64,000 bases of DNA, taken from positions 1 to 64,000 of the forward strand of contig JALHMB010000004.1 in assembly GCA_022844275.1 (NCBI GenBank), written 5' to 3'. A program made the position numbers and the translations under genes. The notes beneath the pieces are model-generated. The model did no database searches and had not been told where the DNA came from. It saw nothing but the letters and a program-made list of their open reading frames with translations. Shown here piece by piece: positions 27,931-36,616 of this stretch. Position 1 is the stretch's first letter. Each line of letters starts with the position of its first letter. Source of the DNA: Hyphomicrobiaceae bacterium. Lineage in GTDB: Bacteria; Pseudomonadota; Alphaproteobacteria; Rhizobiales; Hyphomicrobiaceae.

Positions 27931-28951
27931 AGCGCCATGCCTCGGCATCGTGCAGATAGCCCGAGAGGCAGAACGAATGGCAGCCGATATCGATGTACTG
28001 CTGGAGCACGCCCGCGCACTGCTCGGGATTGCCGACAATGCAGATGCCGGCGCCGGGGCGTGCGCGTGCGAGCCCTGACCAGAGGCTCGGGGCGATGAGG
28101 TCGCCGTGCGTGGCGCGCAGCTCCTGCACGCGCTGGTTCGCGACGGATTGGGCATAGTGCTCGCGGATGTATTTCTCGCGCGCGTCTGTCACATTCTTGA
28201 CGAGGCCGTTCGCGGCTTCCCAGGCATCGGCTTCATTCTCGCGGCATACGATCTGGAGGCGCATGCCAAAACCGAGCTTGTCTTCGCGTCCATGCTTCGC
28301 GGCCAGCGCCCGAAGCTCCTTCATGTTGGCTGAAATTCGCTCGGTCGTGTCGCCCCAGAAGAGATGGACGTCGGAGTGCTTGGCGGAGATCTCGGCGGCC
28401 TGCGCCGAGCCGCCGCCGAGATAGAATTTCGGATGAGGCTTCTGATAGATCGGCGAGGGTAGCTCTGCGCCTTTGAGTGTGTAGTGCCTGCCCTTGAAAT
28501 CGACAGGCTTGCCATTTGCGGTCCACAGTTTCTTGAGAATCTGGACTTCCTCGTCCATGACCTCGTAGCGCTCTTCCTTGTTGAGCTTGATGCCCTCGGC
28601 GACGTTCTCGGCCTCGCTCTGGCCCGCAATGAGGTTGATCGAGATGCGCCCGCCCGAGAGCTGGTCGCAGGTCGCGATCATCTTGGCGAGCAGTACGGGA
28701 TTGATGTAGCTCGGCCGAGCCGCGACGAGCATCTTGATGGACTTCGTGCGACCGATCATCAACGCCGCCGTCATCCAGGCATCCCAGCACTGATGGCCGA
28801 CGGGAATGAGCATGTATTCGAAGCCGCAATCTTCGGCGGCGCGTGTCACGCGCTCGAACATCTCGGAGCCGGCAGCGACCTTGAGGGGATCGCCGTAGTC
28901 GTCCGTATCGCCGCGCGTCGGCAGGAACCATCCGAACTCGAGAGGGCGCAT
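27872..28951 (-). CDS. LLM-class flavin-dependent monooxygenase (SsuD-like)
   Basis: The 359-residue protein is a bacterial luciferase-like monooxygenase close to alkanesulfonate monooxygenase SsuD. It begins LEFGWFLPTRGD and contains VAARPSYINPVLLAKMIATCDQLSGGRISINLIAGQ and PHPKFYLGGGSAQAAEISAKHSD. Such enzymes use reduced FMN and oxygen to cleave C-S bonds in sulfonates or oxidise related compounds. No ssuABC transporter or flavin reductase is adjacent. The C-terminal coding part overlaps the methylase gene by 59 bases on the other strand. Confidence 0.9.
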   Translation of the reverse strand: MRPLEFGWFLPTRGDTDDYGDPLKVAAGSEMFERVTRAAEDCGFEYMLIPVGHQCWDAWMTAALMIGRTKSIKMLVAARPSYINPVLLAKMIATCDQLSGGRISINLIAGQSEAENVAEGIKLNKEERYEVMDEEVQILKKLWTANGKPVDFKGRHYTLKGAELPSPIYQKPHPKFYLGGGSAQAAEISAKHSDVHLFWGDTTERISANMKELRALAAKHGREDKLGFGMRLQIVCRENEADAWEAANGLVKNVTDAREKYIREHYAQSVANQRVQELRATHGDLIAPSLWSGLARARPGAGICIVGNPEQCAGVLQQYIDIGCHSFCLSGYLHDAEAWRFKKMVRPLLAERNKGRMVA

Positions 28952-29136
28952 GGCGTCTCATCCCCAGGTATGATTTCGCTCCGCCCGAAGCTAGTGGATT
29001 ATAGGCGCTGAGAAAAGCTACTGCCGGCTGAGCTGAATTGCTCCTCAGGCGGGCAGAGCGGACGAAATCTCTTGGAACGGCATCCGGCACCGATCAAACT
29101 GCTGCCTATGGTATGCCGGCACTTTGGAGCTAAGTC

Positions 29137-29634
29137 ATGATACTCGGAATGTCGATCTCGGCGTTTACAACTCTGCATGTCCTCATCAGCCTTTTCGCGA
29201 TCGCGATCGGGCTAGTGTGGGTCGCCGACCTGCTTCGCGGCCGCCAGTCCGGGCCCATTGCAGGTCTCTTTCTACTCACGACGATCCTGACGAGCGTGAC
29301 GGGCTTTCTTTTCCCGATTACGGCGCTGACGCCGGCTGTGATTTTCGGCATTATTTCTCTCGTCGCGCTGACCTTCGCCGTTCTCGCACTCTACGTGTTC
29401 GGGCTCAGGGGCTTATGGCGGCCTGTCTATCTCGTGACCGCGGTGTTCTCGCTCTATCTGAACGTGTTCGTCGCCGTGGTGCAGGCCTTCCAGAAGATCC
29501 CCGCGTTCAACGCTTTCGCGCCCACGCAGTCCGAACCGCCGTTCGCCATCGCGCAGACCATCGTGCTCGTGCTCGCCATCGTCGTCGGCTGGCTGGCCGT
29601 CCGCCGCTTCCACGGCGGACCGGCGATGGCCTAG
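29137..29634 (+). CDS. Four-helix membrane protein of unknown function
   Basis: This 165-residue protein is mostly hydrophobic, with about four transmembrane helices: residues 5-28, 40-60, 65-88 and a C-terminal helix around 140-160. A conserved-looking loop carries AFQKIPAFNAFAP. I do not recognise a family. GGAGCTAAG lies just upstream of the ATG at 29137. Its stop overlaps that of the convergent RND pump gene by four bases. Confidence 0.75.
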   Translation: MILGMSISAFTTLHVLISLFAIAIGLVWVADLLRGRQSGPIAGLFLLTTILTSVTGFLFPITALTPAVIFGIISLVALTFAVLALYVFGLRGLWRPVYLVTAVFSLYLNVFVAVVQAFQKIPAFNAFAPTQSEPPFAIAQTIVLVLAIVVGWLAVRRFHGGPAMA

Positions 29635-32600
29635 GCGTGTCCGGCAGCTTGCGATGACTGGGGTGTGGCCTTGAGCTCGTCGATCAGGATCTGCGTCTCG
29701 TGGGCTCTCGGCTTCGAGAGTGGCGCCAGAATGTGGTAGGCGACCGGAACGAGGAGTAGCGTAAAGATGGTCGCGAAGCCGAGTCCGCCGATGATCACCC
29801 AGCCGAGCGCCAGCCGTGCCTCGGCGCCCGCGCCCGTCGCGATGACGAGCGGGAATGCACCGACCACGGCGGCGAGGGCCGTCATCGTCACCGGCCTGAG
29901 CCGCGTCGTCGCGGCGGCCCGAATGGCATCCGGAACGCTCCACCCTTCGTCGCGCTTCTGGTCCGCAAACTCGACCATGAGAATGCCGTTCTTGGCCATG
30001 ACGCCGACCAGCAGGACGAGGCCGATCTGACTGTAGACGTTCAGCGATCCGCCCGTGAGCAGGATCGCAAATATCGCGGCTGCGAGGCCGAATGGCACCG
30101 TCACCATGATGACGAGGGCGCTGACGACGCTCTCGAACTGTGCCGCGAGGACCATGAACACGATCAGGAAGGCGATCGCGAAGACGAGCGTCGTGCTCTG
30201 CGACGTCTCGTTCAGTGTCTTGGCCTCGCTGAGCAACGTGATCGACATGCCCTCACCAAGAACCTCGGGTGCGATAGTACGTAACGTCGCAACGGCATCG
30301 CTCAGGTAGGTGCCTTCGTCCAGCTGGGCGCTCACGGGAATGGCGCGCCTGCGACTCTCGCGTGCGAGCGTGGGCGAGATCGCGACCTCCTCCATCTTCA
30401 CAAGCGTCGACAGCGCGACGAACCTGCCGTTGCCCGTCTTCACGAACAGGTTGTTGAGATCGGACGGGTCGTCGATCGGGCGCCCGCCTGGTTTGACCTG
30501 GATCTCGACGATCTCTTCGCCGATGAAGAGATCGGCTGCCTTGGAGTAGTCGACCATGGTGTTGATGAGACTCGTAATCGCATCGATGGGCACGCCGAGT
30601 TTGGTTGCCGCCTCGCGGTCGATGCGGACGGATAGCTGGGGCTGCGTCGTCTCGAAGTCGGTCCGCGCACTGCGGAAGCCCGGCGTTTGCGAGAGCCGCT
30701 GTGCAAGCGCCGTCGCGCCGTCAGCGATCTTGGCGTAGTCCGAGCCGGTCACGGCGAACCTCAAGCCCTGGCCACCGCCGCGAATGCCGAGACTGTTCGG
30801 CGAGCGCGTCGAGATCGAGAGGCCTGCGATATGCGCGAGCTTCTCCTGCAACTCGGCCTGGATCTCCTGCTGTGAGCGCTTGCGTTCGCGCCAGGGTGCG
30901 AGCGGCGCGACGATGGCGGCGCGGTTCTGACTGCCGCGCCCGACGGTGGTCAGGATGCCGGTGATCTCGCCCTTCTTCTTGAGCTCGTTGAGCGCTTCCT
31001 CTACGGGCGCGATCTTGCGTGAGACGTAGTCGATATTGGCGCCCTGCTGAGCGCTGATGCTGATGCTGATGACGCTGCGGTCTTCGCTTGGCGTGATTTC
31101 GCTCGGCACAAGGAGAAAGGCAGCATAGGCGGTCGCGCCAAATCCGAGGCAGATGGCGACGAAGATCCAGCGCAGGCGCAGGCACCAGTCGAGAATGCTC
31201 GCATAGAAATTACCGAAAGCCTCGGCGATGCGATCGAACCGGCTGGGCGTCTCCCGCGGAGCATGGTGCCCAGTGCCGATCCTGGCAGCGAGCATCGGAC
31301 AGAGCGTCAGCGCCACGAATGACGAGACCGTGACGGAAAACGCCATCACGAAGCCGAACTCCGAAAACAGATTGCCGACGATGCCCGGCATGAACGAGAC
31401 CGGGACGAACACGGCGACGAGCGTCGCTGTGGTGGCCAGGACGGCAAACACGATCTCGCGGGTGCCGAGGACGGCGGCGGCGCGGGGGCCGGCACCCATG
31501 GCGCGATGGCGCGCAATGTTCTCGATCACGATGATCGCGTCGTCGACGACGAGGCCTGTGGCTACGACGAGGGCCAGCAGCGTGATGATGTTCAGTGAGA
31601 AGCCAGCCATCCAGATCGCGGCAAGCGTGCCAATCAACGAGATGGGTATTGCGATCGTCGGCGCGATCGTCGCGCGGATCGAGGCTAGGAACATCAGAAT
31701 GACGATGACGACGATCACGCTCGCTATGATGAGGGCTATGACGACCTCGCGAACTGCTTCCTCGATGAAAACGGCATCATCCGAGATGATGGAGATATTG
31801 ACGCCCGGCGGTAGGCCGCGCTTCAGCTCCTCGATGGCGCCACGAACGCCCTCTGAGATGGCAATCGTGTTCGACTGCGCCTGACGGACGATTTCCATGC
31901 CGACGGCCGTCTTGCCGTCGTGACGCGTGATCGCCGTCGCATCCTGATATCCCCAGCGGACGAACGCGACGTCGGCGACGCGCGTCGTCGGGTTGAGCTC
32001 GAGCGCGCCGACTTCGTCGGGCGTCTGAATGGGTGCCTCGGCCTTGACCAGGAGCTGTTGCGTCGGGTTCTCGAGCGCGCCGGAGGGGCCGGTGATCGAC
32101 GCCTTGCCGATCGCGGCCATCAGATCGGAAAGGGCAAGCCCGCGTCCGGCGAGCGCGACCTGATTGACGCGAACCTCGATCGTCCGCGCGCGAAGGCCGT
32201 AGGATGTGGCCGAGGCGACGCCCTCCACCGCTGCGAGTCGGTCCTCGATGACATTGTTGACGAGATCGGTGAGCTCGCTTTCGGAGAGCTTCTCCGCAGA
32301 GATCACGAGGCGCATGATCGGTGATGCGTCGGCGTCTGCCTTGACGACCGTCGGGTCGTCTCTCATGTCCTCGGGTAGCTGCCGGCGAATGCCGGACACG
32401 GCATCACGGACGTCCATTGCCGCCGATTCGAGATTCGTGCTGCTCGAAAACTCGATCGTCACGCGACTCGAACCGTAGGACGAATTCGAGGAGATTGACG
32501 TGACGCCCTGGACGCGCGAGACGGCGCTTTCGATGATGGCTGTGATCTGGGCATCCATCGTCTGCGGTGTGGCGCCTTCGTAGCTGGCGCGCACGGTGAC

Positions 32601-32777
32601 GACGGGGCGATCGACGTTAGGCAATTCGCGGATTTCAATGCCCTGCAGCGCGGCATAGCCCGCGACGATGATGAGCAGGTTGAGGACGATCGTCAGCACC
32701 GGGCGGCGGATGAACGTGCCGACCCAGCCGCCATCGTCGGGTGGCATCGGGCGAGACTCAGGCGCTGTCGGCGTCAT
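29631..32777 (-). CDS. RND multidrug efflux pump, inner-membrane subunit (HAE1 type)
   Basis: At 1048 residues this is a full-length AcrB/MexB-like proton-driven pump. It shows RPVLTIVLNLLIIVAGYAAL as helix 1, two large periplasmic loops, and the proton-relay helix 4 with VVDDAIIVIENIARH near residue 400. The C-terminal half repeats the fold (GLVLLVGVMAKNGILMVEFA). It would export drugs, detergents or metabolites through an adaptor and an outer-membrane channel. The adaptor gene is 72 bases upstream on the same strand; no TolC-type channel gene is nearby. Confidence 0.96.
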   Translation of the reverse strand: MTPTAPESRPMPPDDGGWVGTFIRRPVLTIVLNLLIIVAGYAALQGIEIRELPNVDRPVVTVRASYEGATPQTMDAQITAIIESAVSRVQGVTSISSNSSYGSSRVTIEFSSSTNLESAAMDVRDAVSGIRRQLPEDMRDDPTVVKADADASPIMRLVISAEKLSESELTDLVNNVIEDRLAAVEGVASATSYGLRARTIEVRVNQVALAGRGLALSDLMAAIGKASITGPSGALENPTQQLLVKAEAPIQTPDEVGALELNPTTRVADVAFVRWGYQDATAITRHDGKTAVGMEIVRQAQSNTIAISEGVRGAIEELKRGLPPGVNISIISDDAVFIEEAVREVVIALIIASVIVVIVILMFLASIRATIAPTIAIPISLIGTLAAIWMAGFSLNIITLLALVVATGLVVDDAIIVIENIARHRAMGAGPRAAAVLGTREIVFAVLATTATLVAVFVPVSFMPGIVGNLFSEFGFVMAFSVTVSSFVALTLCPMLAARIGTGHHAPRETPSRFDRIAEAFGNFYASILDWCLRLRWIFVAICLGFGATAYAAFLLVPSEITPSEDRSVISISISAQQGANIDYVSRKIAPVEEALNELKKKGEITGILTTVGRGSQNRAAIVAPLAPWRERKRSQQEIQAELQEKLAHIAGLSISTRSPNSLGIRGGGQGLRFAVTGSDYAKIADGATALAQRLSQTPGFRSARTDFETTQPQLSVRIDREAATKLGVPIDAITSLINTMVDYSKAADLFIGEEIVEIQVKPGGRPIDDPSDLNNLFVKTGNGRFVALSTLVKMEEVAISPTLARESRRRAIPVSAQLDEGTYLSDAVATLRTIAPEVLGEGMSITLLSEAKTLNETSQSTTLVFAIAFLIVFMVLAAQFESVVSALVIMVTVPFGLAAAIFAILLTGGSLNVYSQIGLVLLVGVMAKNGILMVEFADQKRDEGWSVPDAIRAAATTRLRPVTMTALAAVVGAFPLVIATGAGAEARLALGWVIIGGLGFATIFTLLLVPVAYHILAPLSKPRAHETQILIDELKATPQSSQAAGHA

Positions 32778-32849
32778 GGCGGCATTACCTCAGATTAGAG
32801 AGGAGAGGGCGATCGCCCGAGCAAATGACATGGCGGCTCACGCGGCCGC

Positions 32850-33923
32850 TCAGGAGCCTTGTGGCTGGACGGTCTGGCCGGCGCGCAATTGATCGCCGCC
32901 CTCGAAGACGACCTTGTCGCCGGCCTTCAGCGCGGCGTCGACCATGACCTGGTCACCAGTGCGCGAGACGATCGCGATATCGACACGCTCGACAGCGTTG
33001 CTCGACGTCAGGCGCCATACGAAGGCGCCGCGACGATCCCATTGGACGGCCAGACCAGGAATCTGTGGTGCCTGCCGACCCGTGAGGCGCACGGTGATCG
33101 AGAACGTAGAGCCCGGGATGAGTGTCAATGTCGGATTGGGAATCTCGCCGCGCACGGCGAGCGTGCGCGTTTCAGGATCTATGCGCGTTCCCACGGCATC
33201 TATTTTTCCATCGTAGAACTCGCCGGAGCGCGTGATGAGGCTTGCCCGGATCGGTAGGCCTTGCTTGATCATGGGGGCGACGGCCTCGGGGACGGTGAAC
33301 TCGACAAGGATCGACGTGCGATCGTCGAGCGTAGCGATCGGCGTGCCGACGCCGATGTAGTCACCGATCTGCAGATTGGTGAGGCCGACGATGCCGGCGA
33401 AGGGCGCCCGAATGGTCATGCGTTCGAATTCCTCGCGGGCGCGGCGGAGTGCGGCGTCTGCAACTTTCAGTGCGGTGTCGGCCTCGGAGCGGGCGACACG
33501 CGTGACCACGCCCTCGGTAAGCTGCTTCAGGCGTTCGACGGCATCGGCTGCCTGCGCGCGCTGTGCTTCGGCGGTCTCGACGGCGATCTGCTCGGTCTCG
33601 GCGTGCAACTGCACGAGCGGCTGATTGGCATCGACCATCTTGCCGCCCTCGAACGTCACATTCGCGACGACGCCCGCGTGCCGCGTTGCAATCGTCACCT
33701 GACGGCGGGCGCGGCCCGATCCGACGGCGGCGATGCGCTCGTTGATCGGCACGACCTGCACTTCAGCAATTGTGACGGCCGGGGCCCCCGCGGCGGCGCG
33801 GCCACCTCGGCGCTGTGCGTCGGCGGTCCCGGCCGTGAGCACAAGAAAACCGCACGCCGCCGCAAGCACCAACGCGACGGCTCTTGGCGCCACGGACTTC
33901 GTCATCGGCGGAGTTTGGCTCAT
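32850..33923 (-). CDS. RND efflux periplasmic adaptor (membrane fusion protein)
   Basis: The 357-residue adaptor pairs with the adjacent RND pump. It has a signal region (APRAVALVLAAACGFLVLTAGTADAQ), a biotinyl-lipoyl-like first half (VVPINERIAAVGSGRARRQV, ATRHAGVVANVTFEGG), an alpha hairpin near 110-160 (VETAEAQRAQAADAVERLKQ), then lipoyl and beta-barrel parts (IRAPFAGIVGLTNLQIGDYI). The start at 33923 follows GGGAGGGA; the open frame is 47 codons longer but lacks a signal peptide there. An array of inverted ACCAT/ATGGT elements lies upstream. Confidence 0.94.
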   Translation of the reverse strand: MSQTPPMTKSVAPRAVALVLAAACGFLVLTAGTADAQRRGGRAAAGAPAVTIAEVQVVPINERIAAVGSGRARRQVTIATRHAGVVANVTFEGGKMVDANQPLVQLHAETEQIAVETAEAQRAQAADAVERLKQLTEGVVTRVARSEADTALKVADAALRRAREEFERMTIRAPFAGIVGLTNLQIGDYIGVGTPIATLDDRTSILVEFTVPEAVAPMIKQGLPIRASLITRSGEFYDGKIDAVGTRIDPETRTLAVRGEIPNPTLTLIPGSTFSITVRLTGRQAPQIPGLAVQWDRRGAFVWRLTSSNAVERVDIAIVSRTGDQVMVDAALKAGDKVVFEGGDQLRAGQTVQPQGS

Positions 33924-34284
33924 GAGTTCGGTCCCTCCCATTTCAGGCAGCGCCGTGGTCGCACCATTGGCGCGCATGGTCCACCCCCGCGGACCATACG
34001 GGTTGAGAACGCAGCGCCCACGCGTATCCGTCGCCCGACGCGCGAGGCCAAGCGTGGCGGGCATTCTCCGCGATCTGCAATCCAGGGTGATGACAAGGAT
34101 GTAAGATCAAGGAAAAGATAGATATTGTTGGACCGCAGTAGGCTGGATTTCGGGTAGGGTGCTCCCGCTGGAGAAGCGGCCTCCCGTTCGCCGTGGTCGA
34201 CGATTTTCCTTTCGCTTCACAGCTCTCGGGCTGGAATGATATCCGAGGCGCGGTATCAACGAAGAACCTGTAGGGGCCGAGTGC
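33924..34284. other. Divergent control region between efflux adaptor and dehydrogenase
   Basis: This 361-base stretch has no gene. The main structure is an overlapping inverted repeat array at 33963-33997. The rest contains an AT-richer patch near 34105-34130 that could carry a promoter. Confidence 0.5.
33963..33997. promoter_or_regulatory. Candidate operator of the RND efflux genes
   Basis: ACCAT (33963-33967) and ATGGT (33976-33980) form one palindrome with an 8-base gap. ATGGTCC (33976-33982) and GGACCAT (33991-33997) form a second that shares its middle element, also with an 8-base gap. The array lies 40-75 bases before the adaptor start, a typical place for a repressor such as a TetR-family protein. 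No regulator gene is adjacent. Confidence 0.45.
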
Positions 34285-35361
34285 ATGAAGACGTATTCGA
34301 TCGCAGCCATTCCCGGAGATGGCATCGGCAAGGAAGTCATCGCGGCCGGCCTCAAAGTTCTCGAGGCGCTTGCGGCGCGCGATGGCGGATTCAAGCTCGC
34401 CGTGCGCTCCTACGACTGGGGCTCCGACTACTACCGCAAGCACGGCCGCATGATGCCCGAGGACGGCCTCTCCCAGATCCGCGGTGCCGACGCCATCTTC
34501 TTCGGCGCCGTGGGGGCGCCAGATGTGCCCGATCACATCACGCTCTGGGGCCTCCGGCTCGCGATCTGCCAGCCGTTCGATCAGTACGCAAACGTGCGCC
34601 CGACGCGGATCCTTCCGGGTATCGCGAGCCCGCTCGCGGGCGTCACGGCGAAGGATCTGGACTGGGTGATCGTGCGCGAGAACTCGGAGGGCGAGTACGC
34701 GGGTGTCGGCGGCCGCGCGCACCGCGGACTTCCCGAGGAAGTGGCGACCGATGTCGCGATCTTCACGCGCGCGGGCGTGGAGCGCATCATGCGCTTTGCC
34801 TTCAAGCTCGCGCAGTCACGGCCGCGGAAGCTGCTGACCATCGTAACGAAGTCCAACGCGCAGCGCCATGGCATGGTGATGTGGGACGAGATCGCCGCCG
34901 AGGTGGCGAAGGACTTTCCCGATGTGACGACGGACAAGATGCTCGTCGATGCCATGACCGTGCGCATGACGCTGAAGCCCGGTTCGCTCGACACCATCGT
35001 CGCGACCAACCTGCACGCCGACATCCTGTCCGATCTCGCGTCCGCGCTCTCGGGCTCGATCGGCGTCGCGCCGACCGCGAACGTCAATCCGGAGCGGCGC
35101 TTTCCCTCCATGTTCGAACCCATTCATGGCTCGGCCTTCGACATCACGGGCAAGGGCATCGCCAATCCGATCGGGACGTTCTGGTCCGCCGTCATGATGC
35201 TCGAGCATCTCGGCGAGAATGCTGCGGCGCAGCGTCTGATGCGCGCGATCGAGCGCGTCACGGCCAATCCGGATATGCATACGCCGGACCTCGGTGGTCG
35301 TGCCACAACCGATGCCGTGACCGACGGCATCTGCGCCGTGCTGCGCGCCGATAATGCTTAA
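34285..35361 (+). CDS. Tartrate dehydrogenase / D-malate dehydrogenase family protein
   Basis: The 358-residue protein is a decarboxylating dehydrogenase of the isocitrate / isopropylmalate superfamily, closest in look to E. coli D-malate dehydrogenase and TtuC tartrate dehydrogenase. Signatures include AAIPGDGIGKEVI, DYYRKHGRMMPEDG, FDQYANVRPTRILPG, VRENSEGEYAGVGGR and the NAD site FEPIHGSAFDITGKGIANPI. The metal-binding Asp residues fall in NLHADILSDLAS. It would oxidise a 2-hydroxy dicarboxylate with NAD. The TRAP-TAXI transporter genes just downstream on the same strand may import its substrate. Confidence 0.92.
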   Translation: MKTYSIAAIPGDGIGKEVIAAGLKVLEALAARDGGFKLAVRSYDWGSDYYRKHGRMMPEDGLSQIRGADAIFFGAVGAPDVPDHITLWGLRLAICQPFDQYANVRPTRILPGIASPLAGVTAKDLDWVIVRENSEGEYAGVGGRAHRGLPEEVATDVAIFTRAGVERIMRFAFKLAQSRPRKLLTIVTKSNAQRHGMVMWDEIAAEVAKDFPDVTTDKMLVDAMTVRMTLKPGSLDTIVATNLHADILSDLASALSGSIGVAPTANVNPERRFPSMFEPIHGSAFDITGKGIANPIGTFWSAVMMLEHLGENAAAQRLMRAIERVTANPDMHTPDLGGRATTDAVTDGICAVLRADNA

Positions 35362-35516
35362 GCCGAAAAGAGGGCGACATAGCCGCGTGCTGGGGCTATT
35401 AGGGGGCAATGAGCAAAATGGTACCCGTCGGCGGGTGAAGGCTCCAACAAGCATCAACGGACGCGGCCTAGGCCGCGGTCAAAGGGAATCCAAGTTTAAC
35501 ATCCAGAGGAAGAGTT

Positions 35517-36509
35517 ATGCGAACTAGACTCAGCAAGCTTTTGGCGCTCCCGCTGGCCCTGTTGGGGCTTTCCGTGGGCGCGGAGGCGCAAACGCCGGAT
35601 CCGAGCTGGCCACAGAACCTCACGCTTGGCACCGCATCGGTGGGCGGCACCTACTTCGTCTACGGCCAGGTCTGGGCCTCGCTGGTCAACAGCAAGATCG
35701 GAACCAAGATCAGCACCCAGCAGACGCAGGGTCCCAATCAGAACATCATCCTCACCGACAGCCGCCAGATCGACTTCGGCATGACGACCATGGGCGTCGC
35801 GTTGCAGGCCTGGACAGGCGAGGGCGCGTGGACGAAAGGCACGAAGTACAGCAACATCCGCGCGATGTTCCCGATGTACGACACGCCCTTCCATTTCATC
35901 ACGCTCGAGAAGAATCCGATCAAGTCCGTTTCTGACATCGCAGGCAAGCGTGCCGGCGTCGGCCCGCGCGCCGGCACATGCGGCACGTACTTCCCGATGA
36001 TGTTCGACACGCTTGGCATCAAGGCGACGATCCGCAACGGCCAAGGTTCCGACATGGCCGCCAACCTGCAGGATGGTCTGATCGATGTCTTCCCGTTCTG
36101 CGCAGGCGTGCCGATCGCGGCGTTCTCCGAGCTCGAGACCACGAACAAGGTCCGCTTCTTCACCTACACCGACGACGAGATCGCAAAGATGAAGAAGGCG
36201 ATGCCCGAGCTTTCCGACTCGACGATCCCCAAAGGCACCTACAAGCAGCAGACCGAGGACCACAAGACGGTCGGCGTCTACAACTTCGCGATCGCACACA
36301 AGGATGTGCCCGAGAGCCTCGTCTATGCCGTCATGAAGGCTGTGCTCGAGAACAATCCCGAGATGGTCAAAGGGCATGCCGCAGCCAAGGAGACGGTGAC
36401 GGAGAACTGGGATCGCAACACGTTCCTTCCGTTCCATCCCGGCGCTGTGAAATATTTCCAGGAGAAGGGCATCAAGGTGCCCGACAAGCTGCTTCCTCCG
36501 AAGGGCTGA
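35517..36509 (+). CDS. TRAP transporter solute-binding protein, TAXI family
   Basis: The 330-residue periplasmic protein has a signal peptide (RLSKLLALPLALLGLSVGAEAQ) and TAXI-type features: LTLGTASVGGTYFVYGQVWAS, SRQIDFGMTTMGVALQAW, VGPRAGTCGTYFPMMFDTLGI. The family binds carboxylates or amino acids and hands them to a fused TRAP permease. The permease gene follows at 36617. A strong hairpin between them could raise expression of the binding protein. It begins 155 bases after the dehydrogenase gene, so a common catabolic unit is plausible. Confidence 0.93.
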   Translation: MRTRLSKLLALPLALLGLSVGAEAQTPDPSWPQNLTLGTASVGGTYFVYGQVWASLVNSKIGTKISTQQTQGPNQNIILTDSRQIDFGMTTMGVALQAWTGEGAWTKGTKYSNIRAMFPMYDTPFHFITLEKNPIKSVSDIAGKRAGVGPRAGTCGTYFPMMFDTLGIKATIRNGQGSDMAANLQDGLIDVFPFCAGVPIAAFSELETTNKVRFFTYTDDEIAKMKKAMPELSDSTIPKGTYKQQTEDHKTVGVYNFAIAHKDVPESLVYAVMKAVLENNPEMVKGHAAAKETVTENWDRNTFLPFHPGAVKYFQEKGIKVPDKLLPPKG

Positions 36510-36530
36510 GCAGTTTCGACAGGAGTATCG

Positions 36531-36559
36531 AACGGGTCGCGGCAGTGCCGCGGCCCGTT
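36531..36559 (+). terminator. Hairpin between TAXI binding protein and permease
   Basis: Thirteen-base arms AACGGGTCGCGGC / GCCGCGGCCCGTT pair with one wobble around a 3-base loop, 22 bases after the binding-protein stop. It could be a leaky terminator or an RNA-stabilising hairpin. Confidence 0.55.
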
Positions 36560-36616
36560 TGGCTATCACGACAACAAACACTTACGATTTGGGCTGAAGG
36601 GCCGGGCGCCGTGAGC

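Noticed and set aside
26695-28155. Long minus-strand open frame across the methylase and the OmpA-like gene end
   Set aside because: It covers two well-supported genes on the other strand plus the hairpin cluster, and its sequence is Arg/Ala-rich shadow text.
35978-36616. Upstream extension of the TRAP permease frame
   Set aside because: It overlaps the TAXI binding protein gene in another frame. The permease family starts near 36617.
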